Positions 18,034 through 30,847 of a stretch of DNA of 64,000 nt are shown piece by piece (the stretch's first letter is position 1; each line of letters opens with the position of its first letter). The DNA comes from Sphingomonas yunnanensis (lineage in GTDB: Bacteria; Pseudomonadota; Alphaproteobacteria; Sphingomonadales; Sphingomonadaceae). Both the position numbers and the translations under genes were made by a program. Where the stretch lies: positions 496,001-560,000 of the forward strand of contig NZ_JAIOKB010000002.1 in the NCBI RefSeq assembly GCF_019898765.1. The letters run 5' to 3'. The notes under the pieces were generated by a model. The model was not told the DNA's origin, ran no database searches, and worked only from the letters and a program-made list of their open reading frames with translations.

Positions 18034-18963
18034 TCACAGCTTCTCGGTCAGCTCCGGCACGATCTTGAACAGGTCGCCGACCAGGCCGACGTCGGCGACC
18101 TGGAAGATCGGCGCGTCCTCGTCCTTGTTGATCGCGACGATGATCTTCGAGTCCTTCATCCCCGCGAGATGCTGGATCGCGCCGGAGATGCCGACCGCGA
18201 CATAGACCTCCGGCGCGACGATCTTGCCGGTCTGGCCGACCTGATAGTCGTTGGGGACATAGCCCGCGTCGACCGCCGCGCGGCTCGCGCCCACCGCCGC
18301 GCCGAGCTTGTCCGCCAGCGGCTCGATCAGCTCGTGGAACTTCTCGCCCGAGCCGAGCGCGCGCCCGCCCGAGACGATCACGCGCGCGCTGGTCAGCTCG
18401 GGGCGGGTCAGCGCCGCGATCTCCGCGCCCTCGAAGGTCGCGAGTCCGGTGTCACCGGTGCCCGCCACCGCCTCGATCGTGCCGCTGCCGCCCTCGGCCG
18501 CGGCCTTCTCGAACGCGGTGCCGCGCACCGTCAGCACCTTCTTGGCGTCGCGCGTCTGCACCGTGGCGATCGCGTTGCCCGCGTAGATCGGGCGCGTGAA
18601 CGTGTCCTCGCCCTCGACCGACAGCACGTCGCTGATCTGCATGACGTCGAGCAGCGCGGCGACGCGCGGCGCGATCGCCTTGCCCGTGGTGGTGGCGGGC
18701 GCGACGAAGGCATCGTGGTGCCCCATCAGCTCGACCACCAGCGGCGCGACATTCTCGGCGAGCTGGTGCGCGTAGGCGGCGTCGTCGGCGACATGGACCT
18801 TGCCCACGCCCGCGATCCTGGCGGCCGCCTGCGCGACGCCGTCGACCCCCTGCCCCGCCACCAGCAGATGGACCTCACCGAGCTTGGCCGCCGCGGTCAC
18901 CGCGGAGAGCGTGGCGTCCTTGACGGACTGGCCGTCGTGCTCGACCCAAACCAGAGTCTTCAT
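18034..18963 (-). CDS. etfA: Electron transfer flavoprotein subunit alpha
   Basis: EtfA binds FAD and, with EtfB, carries electrons from acyl-CoA dehydrogenases to ETF-quinone oxidoreductase. The 309-residue protein ends with the FAD-binding signature ([16 protein letters not shown], then [22 protein letters not shown]). [12 protein letters not shown] in the middle is also typical. It is 11 bases downstream of etfB, so the two form an operon. Confidence 0.97.
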   Translation of the reverse strand: MKTLVWVEHDGQSVKDATLSAVTAAAKLGEVHLLVAGQGVDGVAQAAARIAGVGKVHVADDAAYAHQLAENVAPLVVELMGHHDAFVAPATTTGKAIAPRVAALLDVMQISDVLSVEGEDTFTRPIYAGNAIATVQTRDAKKVLTVRGTAFEKAAAEGGSGTIEAVAGTGDTGLATFEGAEIAALTRPELTSARVIVSGGRALGSGEKFHELIEPLADKLGAAVGASRAAVDAGYVPNDYQVGQTGKIVAPEVYVAVGISGAIQHLAGMKDSKIIVAINKDEDAPIFQVADVGLVGDLFKIVPELTEKL

Positions 18964-18974
18964 GCTGCGCTCCC

Positions 18975-19724
18975 TTACTTCGCGATGCCGAGCGACTTGA
19001 GCTTGCCCGCCAGCTCGTCGACGTCGGCGACCTTGACGCCCGCGGTGCGCTTCGACGGCTCGGCGACCTTCACCGTCGTGAGCCGCGGCGCGACGTCGAC
19101 GCCGACGTCCGCGGCGGTCTTGGTCACGAGCGGCTTCGACTTGGCCTTCATGATGTTGGGCAGCGAGGCGTAGCGCGGCTCGTTGAGGCGCAGGTCGGTC
19201 GTCACGATCGCGGGCAATTTGAAGCGATCGGTCTCGAGCCCGCCGTCGACCTCGCGCGTCACCGTCACGGCGTCGGCGCTCAGCTCGACCTTGGAGGCGA
19301 AGGTCGCCTGGCCCCAGCCGAGCAAGGCGGCGAGCATCTGGCCGGTCTGGTTGTTGTCGTCGTCGATCGCCTGCTTGCCGAGGATGACGAGCTGCGGCTG
19401 CTCCTCCGCCACGATCTTGGCGAGGATCTTGGCGACGCCGAGCGGCTCCACCTTGGTGTCACTGGTGACGAGGATGGCGCGGTCGGCGCCCATCGCCAGC
19501 GCGGTGCGAAGCGTGTCCTGCGCCTTGGGCTCGCCGATCGAGACCGCGACGATCTCGGTGACGGTCCCCTTCTCCTTGAGCCGGATCGCCTCCTCGACCG
19601 CGATCTCGTCGAAGGGGTTCATGCTCATCTTGACGTTGGCGAGGTCGACGCCCGAGCCGTCCGCCTTCACACGGGGTTTCACGTTATAGTCAAGCACGCG
19701 CTTGACCGGCACCAAGACCTTCAT
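18975..19724 (-). CDS. etfB: Electron transfer flavoprotein subunit beta
   Basis: EtfB is the AMP-binding partner of EtfA. The 249 residues match the family length. Typical stretches are [19 protein letters not shown] at the start, [36 protein letters not shown] and [25 protein letters not shown]. It heads the etfBA pair and lies downstream of sucC on the same strand, with a family A repeat between them. Confidence 0.97.
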   Translation of the reverse strand: MKVLVPVKRVLDYNVKPRVKADGSGVDLANVKMSMNPFDEIAVEEAIRLKEKGTVTEIVAVSIGEPKAQDTLRTALAMGADRAILVTSDTKVEPLGVAKILAKIVAEEQPQLVILGKQAIDDDNNQTGQMLAALLGWGQATFASKVELSADAVTVTREVDGGLETDRFKLPAIVTTDLRLNEPRYASLPNIMKAKSKPLVTKTAADVGVDVAPRLTTVKVAEPSKRTAGVKVADVDELAGKLKSLGIAK

Positions 19725-19982
19725 CAGCGTCCTTCCGATCCTGCGGTCGGGGCGCGCGTTCGCGGCCCCGGTGTGGGCTCCACATGGCGGTTTTCCGCGC
19801 TTTTCGCAAGTTCAGTACGGAAAGCCCGGTTGCCGTAGCGGCAGCGTTCTCGGCGTCAACGCGCGGGGCGCGGACATGGTGGCCGGGGCAGGTGATTTTC
19901 GCGTCGCGCCTTGATCGCCGCGGCGCATGGGCGGGCACAGGCAGCGAGATTTGTGCCGCACCAGCCCGTATCACAACCTGCG

Positions 19983-20076
19983 GTCATCCCGGACTTGGTC
20001 CGGGATCCACTCCTCCGCTCACTCGCCGGCGATCGGGTCTGCGCGCCGGTAGATCCCGGACCAAGTCCGGGATGAC
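19983..20076. repeat. Family A palindromic repeat, copy 2
   Basis: The element begins GTCATCCCGGACTTGGTCCG and ends with the mirror image CGGACCAAGTCCGGGATGAC. About 38 bases separate the two hairpins. It sits between the start of etfB and the stop of sucC. Confidence 0.85.
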
Positions 20077-20137
20077 GGAAGAGAGAGGGGTGCCCGAAGG
20101 GTGTGAGGCGACGCCACCAGGCGCCGCCCCTCCTCAC

Positions 20138-21337
<1,200 letters not shown>

Positions 21338-21650
21338 GCGCGGTCTCCGACACAGCAGGACAGACTAGACTGGAGCGTGCCTTAGGCGCTTGCGGCAGGG
21401 GAATCCACCCCGCGGTTTGGCTTTCCGAAACACGGGACGCAGTTGCGAGGCGATAGCATTAGAGTGTGAGAAGGGTGGCACGGGCATGTGAATTTGCGTT
21501 TGACGGCGCGAGGGCGCCGTCGTGGCGGGCGGAGGTGCCTGATGACGCTGCACTTGCTCTCCCCCGCGCGCCGGCGGACCGCGCCACCACCGAGCACCAC
21601 AACACGCCTTTGCGGTTGCCGATCTGTTCCACTTGGCGCAGAGCGAGAGC
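21338..21650. other. Gap between divergent sucC and the DinG-like gene
   Basis: This gap of about 310 bases must hold the promoters of both genes, but I see no convincing -35/-10 pair. A perfect hairpin (GACGGCGC, four-base loop, GCGCCGTC) lies at 21502-21521. No credible gene is present on either strand. Confidence 0.5.
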
Positions 21651-24392
21651 GTGACGTCGCCCTTCCCCGCGCTGCCGCACCCCGCCCTCCACGCCAGCCA
21701 CTCGGGCGTGTGGGTGGCGCGCGCCGGCGAGACGCGCGCGCTCTCGCGCGGCGAGGCGATCCGGCTCGCCGCCGACACGCCGGTGATCCTGCTCAACGCC
21801 CCGCTGGTGGCGCAGCGGCTCGGTTATGCCGAGCTGTCGGGGCTCGACCTGCTCGAGCTGTTCGCCTTCCTCCACCCCGCGCGTTTCGCGGTGCCGACCC
21901 CGCGCGGGATCGCGCAGGTGGCCGGGCTCGACGCCCCGGCGCGCGATGAAGACGTCGCCGCCTTTCTCGCCGTCGCGGCCGAGCGGCTGCTCGCGGTGAC
22001 GCAGGCGAGCGACTGGTCCGAGCGCGAGGGCGCCTGGACCGCCGCACAGTCGCTCACCCGCGCGCGCTGGCCGTGGGCGCCGATCGTCGCGCCGCGGATC
22101 GCCAAGCCGGCGCAGCACGAGCGCTGGCTGTTCTCGCGCCTGCCCGAGTGGCAGGAGACCGCGCCCCGCCCTGCCCCCCGCGCGGTGACGCTCGACGACG
22201 CCGCGGTGATCGAGCGGCTTGCGACGCTCGTCGGCGGCGACGCCGAGGTGCGGACCGGCCAGCGCGCTTACGCCGCGGCCGCGGGAGCCGCGTTTGCGCC
22301 GCGGGCGGCGCGCGACATGCCCAACCTCGTGCTCGCCGAGGCGGGGACCGGGATCGGCAAGACGCTCGGCTATCTCGCCCCCGCCAGCCTGTGGGCCGAG
22401 CAGGCCGGCGGCGCGGTGTGGATCTCCACCTATACCAAGGCGCTGCAACGCCAGCTCGGGCATGAGACGCGGCGGCTCCACCCCGATCGCGCGGTGCGCA
22501 AGGCGCGCGTGGTGACGCGCAAGGGGCGCGAGAATTATCTCTGCCTGCTCAACCTCGAGGACGCGCTGCAGGGCGGCTTCGCCGGGCGCGCGGCGATCCT
22601 GGCGCATCTGGTGGCGCGCTGGGCGGCCTATAGCGACGACGGCGACATGGTGGGGGGCGACCTGCCGGGCTGGCTCGTCACGCTGTTCCGCCGCAACGGC
22701 TCGGCCGCGCTGACCGACCGGCGCGGCGAGTGCGTCTACGCCGGCTGCCCGCATTACCGCCGCTGCTTCATCGAGCGCGCCGCGCGCGCCTCGGCCGAGG
22801 CCGACCTCGTCATCGCCAACCACGCCCTCGTGATGGTCAACGCCGCGCGCGGGCGCGAGACCGCGACCCGGCCGACGCGCTACGTGTTCGACGAGGGGCA
22901 CCATCTGTTCGACGCCGCCGACGCGATGTTCGGCACCGCGCTGACCGGGCAGGAGACGATCGAGCTGCGCCGCTGGATCGTCGGCCCCGAGGGCAACGCG
23001 CGCGGGCGGCGGCGCGGGCTCCAGGCGCGGCTGTCCGACCTCGCCAGCTACGACGAGCAGGGCGCGCGCGCGATCACCGAGATCGTCGCGGCGGCGGGGG
23101 CGCTCGCCGCCGACGGCTGGCTCCAGCGAGTCGCCGAAGGGCAGCCGTTCGGCGCGATCGAGACGCTGCTCGCCGCGGTGCGCGGGCTCGCCTACGCGCG
23201 CGCCGAGCAGGACGCCGACGCGGGCTACGGGCTCGAGACCGAGCTCGCCGAGCCCACCCCCGAGCTGATCGAGGCGGCGGCGCCCGCCGCGCACGCGCTC
23301 GACTCGCTGGTGCGCCCGATGGTGGCGCTGGGCAAACGGCTCGAGGCGGTGCTCGCCGACGCACCCGACTGGATGGACGCGCCGGCGCGCGCGCGGGTCG
23401 AGGGCGCGATCGCCTCGCTCGGCTGGCGCGCCGAGACCGTCGCGGCGTGGCTCGCGCTGCTGGCGCGCGTCGGCGGTCCGGCAGACCCGCGCTTCGTCGA
23501 CTGGCTCGCGGTCGAGCGTGGCGAGGGGCGCGAATATGATATCGGGCTGCACCGCCGCTGGCTCGACCCGACGCTCCCCTTCGCCGAGACGGTGCTCAAG
23601 CCGGCGCACGGCGCGCTCGTCACCTCGGCGACGCTCACCGCGGGCGGCGACTGGGAGACCGCCGAGGCGCGAGTCGGTGCGCCGCATCTGCAGCGCGCGC
23701 CGGGCCGCTTCGCCGCGCCGAGCCCGTTCGACTACGCGCGCAACGCCGAGGTGGTGGTCGTCACCGACGTCAAGCGCGGCGACGTGCCCGCGCTCGCCAA
23801 TGCCTATGCGCGGCTGATCGAGGCGTCGGGCGGCGGCGCGCTCGGGCTGTTCACCGCGATCCGCCGGCTGCGCGCGGTCCACGCGCGTCTCGCCGACCGG
23901 CTCGCGCGCGCCGGGCTGCCGCTCCACGCGCAGCACGTCGACCCGATCGACACGGGCACCTTGGTCGACATCTTCCGCGACGATCCGCACGCCAGCCTGC
24001 TCGGCACCGACGCGCTGCGCGACGGCGTCGACGTGCCCGGCCAGTCGCTGCGACTGGTGGTGATGGAGGGCGTGCCCTGGCCCAAGCCGACCGTGCTCCA
24101 CGCCGCGCGCCGGCTCGCCGGCGGCGGGAGCGCCTACGACGACCGCATCGTGCGCGCGCGGCTGGCGCAGGCGTTCGGGCGGCTGATCCGGCGCGGCGAC
24201 GACGCGGGCCTGTTCGTGCTGCTGTCGGCGGCGATGCCGTCTCGGCTGCTCGACGCGTTTCCGCCGGGCGTGCGGGTGTCCCGCGTGCCGCTCGACGAGG
24301 CGGTGAACCGCGTGCGGCAGCGGCTTTCCACCGCCGGGCCGATCGGGCATGAGGCCGACCCTCACGACGCCCGAGCGGAGCTGCCCGAATGA
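21651..24392 (+). CDS. DinG-like ATP-dependent DNA helicase
   Basis: This is a superfamily 2 helicase of the DinG/XPD group, about 913 residues. The Walker A motif AEAGTGIGKT contains Lys237 and the DEGH box is at residue 414 (FDEGHH). Between them is a cysteine cluster (GECVYAGCPHYRRCF) that probably binds an iron-sulfur cluster. Motif VI-type residues, QAFGRLIRRGDDAG, are near the C-terminus. DinG proteins unwind DNA with 5' overhangs, R-loops and similar structures. The first 150 residues are not recognised. Starts at GTG 21651 and TTG 21633 are both possible and neither has a strong ribosome binding site. The stop overlaps the next start (ATGA). Confidence 0.9.
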   Translation: MTSPFPALPHPALHASHSGVWVARAGETRALSRGEAIRLAADTPVILLNAPLVAQRLGYAELSGLDLLELFAFLHPARFAVPTPRGIAQVAGLDAPARDEDVAAFLAVAAERLLAVTQASDWSEREGAWTAAQSLTRARWPWAPIVAPRIAKPAQHERWLFSRLPEWQETAPRPAPRAVTLDDAAVIERLATLVGGDAEVRTGQRAYAAAAGAAFAPRAARDMPNLVLAEAGTGIGKTLGYLAPASLWAEQAGGAVWISTYTKALQRQLGHETRRLHPDRAVRKARVVTRKGRENYLCLLNLEDALQGGFAGRAAILAHLVARWAAYSDDGDMVGGDLPGWLVTLFRRNGSAALTDRRGECVYAGCPHYRRCFIERAARASAEADLVIANHALVMVNAARGRETATRPTRYVFDEGHHLFDAADAMFGTALTGQETIELRRWIVGPEGNARGRRRGLQARLSDLASYDEQGARAITEIVAAAGALAADGWLQRVAEGQPFGAIETLLAAVRGLAYARAEQDADAGYGLETELAEPTPELIEAAAPAAHALDSLVRPMVALGKRLEAVLADAPDWMDAPARARVEGAIASLGWRAETVAAWLALLARVGGPADPRFVDWLAVERGEGREYDIGLHRRWLDPTLPFAETVLKPAHGALVTSATLTAGGDWETAEARVGAPHLQRAPGRFAAPSPFDYARNAEVVVVTDVKRGDVPALANAYARLIEASGGGALGLFTAIRRLRAVHARLADRLARAGLPLHAQHVDPIDTGTLVDIFRDDPHASLLGTDALRDGVDVPGQSLRLVVMEGVPWPKPTVLHAARRLAGGGSAYDDRIVRARLAQAFGRLIRRGDDAGLFVLLSAAMPSRLLDAFPPGVRVSRVPLDEAVNRVRQRLSTAGPIGHEADPHDARAELPE

Positions 24393-24928
24393 AGACGCTG
24401 ACGCTGCTGCGCCACGCCAAGTCGGGCTGGGACGACGGCGTGCCGCGCGACCTCGATCGCCCGCTCAACCCCAAGGGCCGCCGCGCCGCGCAGGCGATGG
24501 GGCGCGAGATCAAGGCGATGGGGCTCGAGTTCGACCGCGTGATCGCCTCCCCCGCGGTGCGCGTGCGCGAGACGATCGACGAGCTCGAGCGCGGGCTCGG
24601 CCGCGCGCTGGCGCCCGATTGGGACCGGCGGCTGTACCTCGCCTCGGCGGCGACGCTGCTCGACGTGGTGCACGAGCAGGACGACGCGGCGGAGACGCTG
24701 CTGCTGGTCGGCCACAACCCCGGGCTGGAAGAGCTGGTGCTAGGGCTGGTGCCCGAGGCGCCGGGCGGGCTGCGCGACGCGGTGGAGGAGAAATACCCCA
24801 CGGCGACGCTGGCCGAGCTGACCTTCGCGGTCGATGGCTGGAGCGACGCGGCGTGCGGCGGCGCGACGCTGACCCGCTTCGTCCGCCCGCGCGACATCGA
24901 CGCGACCTTGGGTCCGGACGGGGAGTAG
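24389..24928 (+). CDS. SixA-like phosphohistidine phosphatase
   Basis: The 179-residue protein is a small histidine phosphatase. It has LLRHAKSGW near the N-terminus (phospho-accepting His), conserved Arg residues in ASPAVRVRETI, and the second catalytic His in LLVGHNPGLEELV. SixA removes phosphate from His of phosphotransfer proteins. The ATGA overlap with the helicase gene shows translational coupling, although the two functions have no known link. Confidence 0.9.
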   Translation: MKTLTLLRHAKSGWDDGVPRDLDRPLNPKGRRAAQAMGREIKAMGLEFDRVIASPAVRVRETIDELERGLGRALAPDWDRRLYLASAATLLDVVHEQDDAAETLLLVGHNPGLEELVLGLVPEAPGGLRDAVEEKYPTATLAELTFAVDGWSDAACGGATLTRFVRPRDIDATLGPDGE

Positions 24929-24952
24929 CGGTTCCTCGCGGACGCAGTGTGA

Positions 24953-24977
24953 GATCCTCCCCTGCAAGGGGAGGATC
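24953..24977. repeat. Single family C hairpin, possible terminator
   Basis: GATCCTCCCCT and its reverse complement AGGGGAGGATC flank a three-base loop (GCA), giving an 11-bp perfect stem. It lies just after the SixA-like gene. It matches the outer hairpin of the family C repeats. With no T run after it, termination is uncertain. Confidence 0.65.
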
Positions 24978-25128
24978 GAGCGGCATCGACCCAGTGTTTT
25001 CCCTCCCCACAGGCGGCGAGATCTAGCACACCCCACTAAAGCCCGGGTGCGCGGGGCGCATGTGCTTCTTTATTCCCCATCGACGAGGTCGGCTTTTACA
25101 AGCACATTGATCGCAAAGGGGAGATTCC

Positions 25129-27474
<2,346 letters not shown>

Positions 27475-27476
27475 CG

Positions 27477-29036
27477 ATGGCGGAGGATACGAGCCGGCGC
27501 GGCGTGCTGCTGGCGGGGACGGGCGGGGCGTTCGGGCTGTACAGCTGGGCGGCGGGCGCGGCGGAGGCGGCGACGCCGGTGCCGCGCCGCTCGCGCCGGC
27601 TCGCGCGCGTGTCGGGCGCCCGCCCGCGCAACATCCTGTTCGTGCTGACCGACGACCATCGCTACGACGCGATGGGCTTCATGAAGGCGCAGGATTTCGG
27701 CGACACGCCGACGCTCGACCGGCTCGCGCGTGAGGGCACGCATTTCCGCAATGCCTTCGTCACCACGGCTCTGTGCTCGCCGAGCCGCGCCTCGATCTTC
27801 ACCGGCCTCTACGCGCACCAGCACAAGGTGGTGGACAACAACCACCCGATCCCGCCCGGGCTCGTCTATTATCCCGAGTACCTCCAGGCCGCCGGCTACG
27901 ACACCGCCTTCATCGGCAAGTGGCATATGGGCGAGGAGGGCGACTCGCCCCAGCCCGGCTTCGACCGTTGGGTCAGCTTCCGCGGCCAGGGCAGCTACCT
28001 GCCCGAGGCGAACGGGCTCAACGTCGACGGTCGGAAGGTACCGCAGAAGGGCTATATCACCGACGAGCTGACCGACTATGCGCTCGACTGGCTCGGCGAG
28101 CGCCCCAAGGGCAAGCCGTGGATGATGCACCTCGCGCACAAGGCGGTGCACTCCGAGTTCATCCCGGCGGAGCGCCACAAGGGCCGCTACGACAAGGAGA
28201 CCTTTCGCTATCCGGGGTCGATGAAGCCGGGCGTCACGGGTCGCCCGATGTGGGTCGAGAACCAGCGCAACAGCTGGCACGGCGTCGGCTACCCCTATCA
28301 CGGCACGCTCGACATCGGTGACTATTACAAGCGCTACATGGAGACGCTGCTCGCGGTCGACGAGGGCCTGGCCAGGATCATGGACCTGCTCGAGCAGCGC
28401 GGCGAGCTCGACGACACGCTGATCCTCTACATGGGCGACAACGGCTTCATGTTCGGCGAGCACGGGCTGATCGACAAGCGCGCGGCCTATGAGGAATCGA
28501 TGCGCGTGCCGATGCTGGCGCGCTGCCCGGCGCTGTTCCCCGCGGGCAGCGTGGTGGAGCAGGTGGTCGCCAACATCGACGTCGCGCCGACGATGCTCGC
28601 CGCCGCCGGGCTGCGCGCGCCCGCGGACATGGCGGGCGCGAACATGCTGCCGCTGGCGCGCGGCGGCGCGGTGCCGTGGCGCAGCGAATTGCTCTACGAA
28701 TATTATTGGGAGCGCAACTTCCCGCAGACCCCGACCGTCCATGCGCTCCGCGAGGACCGGTACAAGTACATGCACTTCCACGGCATCTGGGATCTGGACG
28801 AGCTGTACGACCTCGCCGCCGACCCGCACGAGAGCGACAATCTGCTCGCCCGCCCCGGCCACGAGGACCTCGCCGCGCGGATGAGCAGCAAGCTGTTCGC
28901 GCTGCTGGAGACGACCGGCGGCATGGCGATCCCGCTCAGCGCCGACGCGGGCGTGCGCAACGACCTGCGCGACCCGCGCGGGCCGCGTCAGGCGCCCTTC
29001 GCGCCCGGCTTCTTCCGCCCGCCGCGGGCCGGCTAG
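27477..29036 (+). CDS. Type I sulfatase with Tat-like signal
   Basis: This 519-residue sulfatase has the formylglycine motif LCSPSRASIFTG with Cys100, which a sulfatase-modifying enzyme must convert. The metal-binding residues VLTDDH lie near residues 57-61. The second signature GYDTAFIGKWH contains Lys148 and His150, and MGDNGF supplies further metal ligands. A twin-arginine start (TSRRGVLLAGTGG) suggests Tat export. It lies two bases after the TonB receptor, so the pair is one operon. Sulfatases of this shape act on aryl, choline or carbohydrate sulfates; the substrate is not known. Confidence 0.93.
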   Translation: MAEDTSRRGVLLAGTGGAFGLYSWAAGAAEAATPVPRRSRRLARVSGARPRNILFVLTDDHRYDAMGFMKAQDFGDTPTLDRLAREGTHFRNAFVTTALCSPSRASIFTGLYAHQHKVVDNNHPIPPGLVYYPEYLQAAGYDTAFIGKWHMGEEGDSPQPGFDRWVSFRGQGSYLPEANGLNVDGRKVPQKGYITDELTDYALDWLGERPKGKPWMMHLAHKAVHSEFIPAERHKGRYDKETFRYPGSMKPGVTGRPMWVENQRNSWHGVGYPYHGTLDIGDYYKRYMETLLAVDEGLARIMDLLEQRGELDDTLILYMGDNGFMFGEHGLIDKRAAYEESMRVPMLARCPALFPAGSVVEQVVANIDVAPTMLAAAGLRAPADMAGANMLPLARGGAVPWRSELLYEYYWERNFPQTPTVHALREDRYKYMHFHGIWDLDELYDLAADPHESDNLLARPGHEDLAARMSSKLFALLETTGGMAIPLSADAGVRNDLRDPRGPRQAPFAPGFFRPPRAG

Positions 29037-29424
29037 CGTCCGCCTTATCGAAGCTGAAGCGTGCTCCAGCGAACGCCGAAGCCCGCAGCTCCGGGGGCGG
29101 CGTTCGTGGCTCTGGGCTCCTACTTGTGCAGGAGCACGCTCGTGCTTCGGACATACCCGACCGCTCTCCAACCGCACCGGACCGGGGCATCTCCCCGCAT
29201 CGGGTGACGCGAAACTGTAAAAAGGTTCCCTCGCGTCAGCCTCCCTGCCCCAATGGGGCTGGAAATTTTATTGCCGAGTTGCTATAAGAGGCCGGCACGG
29301 GCGCATTCGTTCTCGCGTCCCTGGAGACGTCAAACCTTCTGCTCCCCTCGTCAGTCCGTTCCGCGGTGCTTGCCGGCGCGGGTCGCAGCGGACTGCGGGA
29401 GCCCTAACATTGGAAAGGCCTCCT
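29037..29424. other. 388-base gap upstream of carD
   Basis: The first third holds the family B repeat at 29046-29150. An AT-richer patch around 29260-29290 (GGAAATTTTATTGCCG, then TATAAG at 29283) may be part of the carD promoter, but no convincing -35 box is found at normal spacing. No gene is seen. Confidence 0.5.
29046..29150. repeat. Family B palindromic repeat, copy 2
   Basis: This copy shares GAAGCTGAAGCG, GCTCCAGCGAACGCCG, GGCGTTCGTGGCTC, GGGCTCCTACTTGTGCAGG and AGCACGCTCGTGCTTC with copy 1 at 11676. It keeps the same order and spacing. It lies between the sulfatase gene and carD. Confidence 0.8.
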
Positions 29425-29958
29425 ATGGCTGCCAAGGCTCTGCATTTCGATGTCGGTGACTATGTCGTCTATCCCAAGCACGGGGTCGGCCGTGTGATCG
29501 AGCTGCAGAAACAGGAGATCGCGGGCATGCAGCTGGAGCTGTACGTGCTGCGGTTCGAGAAGGAGCGGATGACGCTGCGCGTCCCCACCAACAAGGCCGA
29601 ATCGGTCGGCATGCGCAAGCTCTCGTCGGACAAGACGATGCGCGAGGCGATGGAGACGCTCAAGGGCAAGCCCAAGGTGAAGCGGACGATGTGGTCGCGT
29701 CGCGCGCAGGAATATGAGGCGAAGATCAACTCGGGCGACCTCGTCTCGATCGCCGAGGTGGTGCGCGACCTGTTCCGCGCCGACGACCAGCCCGAGCAGA
29801 GCTATTCCGAGCGCCAGATCTTCGAGGGCGCGTGCAGCCGCCTCGCGCGCGAGCTCGCCGCGATGGAGCAGATCGACGAGCCGGCGGCGCAGGAGAAGAT
29901 CCTCGACATCCTCCGCAAGGCCGCGGCGATCTACAACAAGGACAAGGTGCCGGCGTAA
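29425..29958 (+). CDS. carD: CarD family transcriptional regulator
   Basis: CarD binds the RNA polymerase beta subunit and stabilises open complexes at many promoters, including rRNA promoters. The 177-residue protein has the N-terminal RNA-polymerase-interacting Tudor-like part (FDVGDYVVYPKHGVGRVIEL, with MTLRVPTNKAESVGMRKL). A helical DNA-contacting C-terminal part follows (RRAQEYEAKINSGDL, SYSERQIFEGACSRLARELA). The ATG at 29425 has a GGAAAGG site. A strong terminator lies downstream, so the gene appears to be transcribed on its own. Confidence 0.95.
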   Translation: MAAKALHFDVGDYVVYPKHGVGRVIELQKQEIAGMQLELYVLRFEKERMTLRVPTNKAESVGMRKLSSDKTMREAMETLKGKPKVKRTMWSRRAQEYEAKINSGDLVSIAEVVRDLFRADDQPEQSYSERQIFEGACSRLARELAAMEQIDEPAAQEKILDILRKAAAIYNKDKVPA

Positions 29959-29985
29959 CCCGCCGCATCGGGTCAAATGACGAGG

Positions 29986-30013
29986 GGGGCGGTCCGCGGG
30001 CCGCCCCTTTTCG
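29986..30013 (+). terminator. Rho-independent terminator of carD
   Basis: GGGGCGG and CCGCCCC form a GC stem around TCCGCGGG, followed directly by TTTTCGTTT. It begins 28 bases after the carD stop and is the clearest intrinsic terminator in the window. Confidence 0.88.
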
Positions 30014-30031
30014 TTTGCGCGTCGCCACGTT

Positions 30032-30053
30032 GTGTATTAGTGGTGCAATACAC
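30032..30053. promoter_or_regulatory. Possible GntR/YtrA-type operator
   Basis: A perfect inverted repeat, GTGTATT-N8-AATACAC, lies 17 bases before the ATG of the DUF2807 lipoprotein gene. Its AT-rich arms stand out from the GC-rich surroundings. YtrA-like GntR regulators are known to me to bind sites of the GTGTATTA...TAATACAC type. No GntR gene is next to it, so the regulator would be elsewhere. Confidence 0.5.
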
Positions 30054-30070
30054 GTTCGGGAGAAGAGGAC

Positions 30071-30847
30071 ATGCGCGCGATCATCGCCGCCGTACTGCTG
30101 CCGCTGGCGGCCTGCGGCAACAGCTTCAGCGTCGACACGGACGATCGGCCCGGCATCCCGGCCACGGGCAGCGGCAACCAGCGCAGCTACGCGGCGTCGG
30201 GCTTCGACTCGGTCGAGCTCGCCGGTAGCGACGACGTCAGCGTGCGGGTTGGCGGCGGCTTCGCGGTCACCGCCGAGGGCGACACCGAGGCGCTCGACAA
30301 GCTCAAGATCACGCGCGACGGCAGCACGCTGCGGGTGTCGCGCCGCAACGGCCGCTCGCGCGGGCACGCGCGGGTGACGGTGACGATGCCGACGATCACC
30401 GGCGCAACGCTGGCGGGGTCGGGCAACCTCTCGGTCGATCGAGTCGAGGCGCGCGCGTTCAAGGCGAAGCTGGCGGGCTCGGGCAACCTTACCGTGGCGG
30501 CGCTGCGTGCCGAGCAGGCCGACGTCTCAATCGCCGGTTCGGGCAACGCCGCGCTCACCGGGCGCTCGGGCACGCTCGACCTGTCGATCGCTGGCTCGGG
30601 CAACGTGACGCTGGCGGGCGAGAGCGATCGGCTCGAAGCGTCGATCGCGGGCTCGGGCGACGTGGCGGGCGAGCGGCTGGTCGCCAAGGCCGCCGACATC
30701 AAGGTGATGGGATCGGGCAGCGTCCGCGCCACGGTCGACGGCCAGGCCGAGGTGATGGCGATGGGGTCGGGCGACGTCGACCTCGGGCCGCGCGCGCGCT
30801 GCTCGGTGCGCAAGATGGGGTCGGGCAGCGTGCGGTGCGGCGGCTGA
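30071..30847 (+). CDS. DUF2807 (head GIN) domain lipoprotein
   Basis: The 258-residue protein has a lipoprotein signal with Cys15 (LPLAACGN). The head-GIN domain follows, with nine GSG motifs (for example LAGSGNLS, IAGSGNVT, VMGSGSVR) about 20 residues apart. These mark the turns of a right-handed beta-solenoid. Such proteins are predicted envelope proteins of unknown role, perhaps in adhesion or stress. The gene follows a possible YtrA-type operator and overlaps the next gene by 13 bases. Confidence 0.85.
   Translation: MRAIIAAVLLPLAACGNSFSVDTDDRPGIPATGSGNQRSYAASGFDSVELAGSDDVSVRVGGGFAVTAEGDTEALDKLKITRDGSTLRVSRRNGRSRGHARVTVTMPTITGATLAGSGNLSVDRVEARAFKAKLAGSGNLTVAALRAEQADVSIAGSGNAALTGRSGTLDLSIAGSGNVTLAGESDRLEASIAGSGDVAGERLVAKAADIKVMGSGSVRATVDGQAEVMAMGSGDVDLGPRARCSVRKMGSGSVRCGG

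Noticed and set aside
24953-24977. Hairpin as a certain intrinsic terminator
   Set aside because: The stem is strong but no T run follows, and the same hairpin is part of a dispersed repeat family, so it was listed as a repeat.
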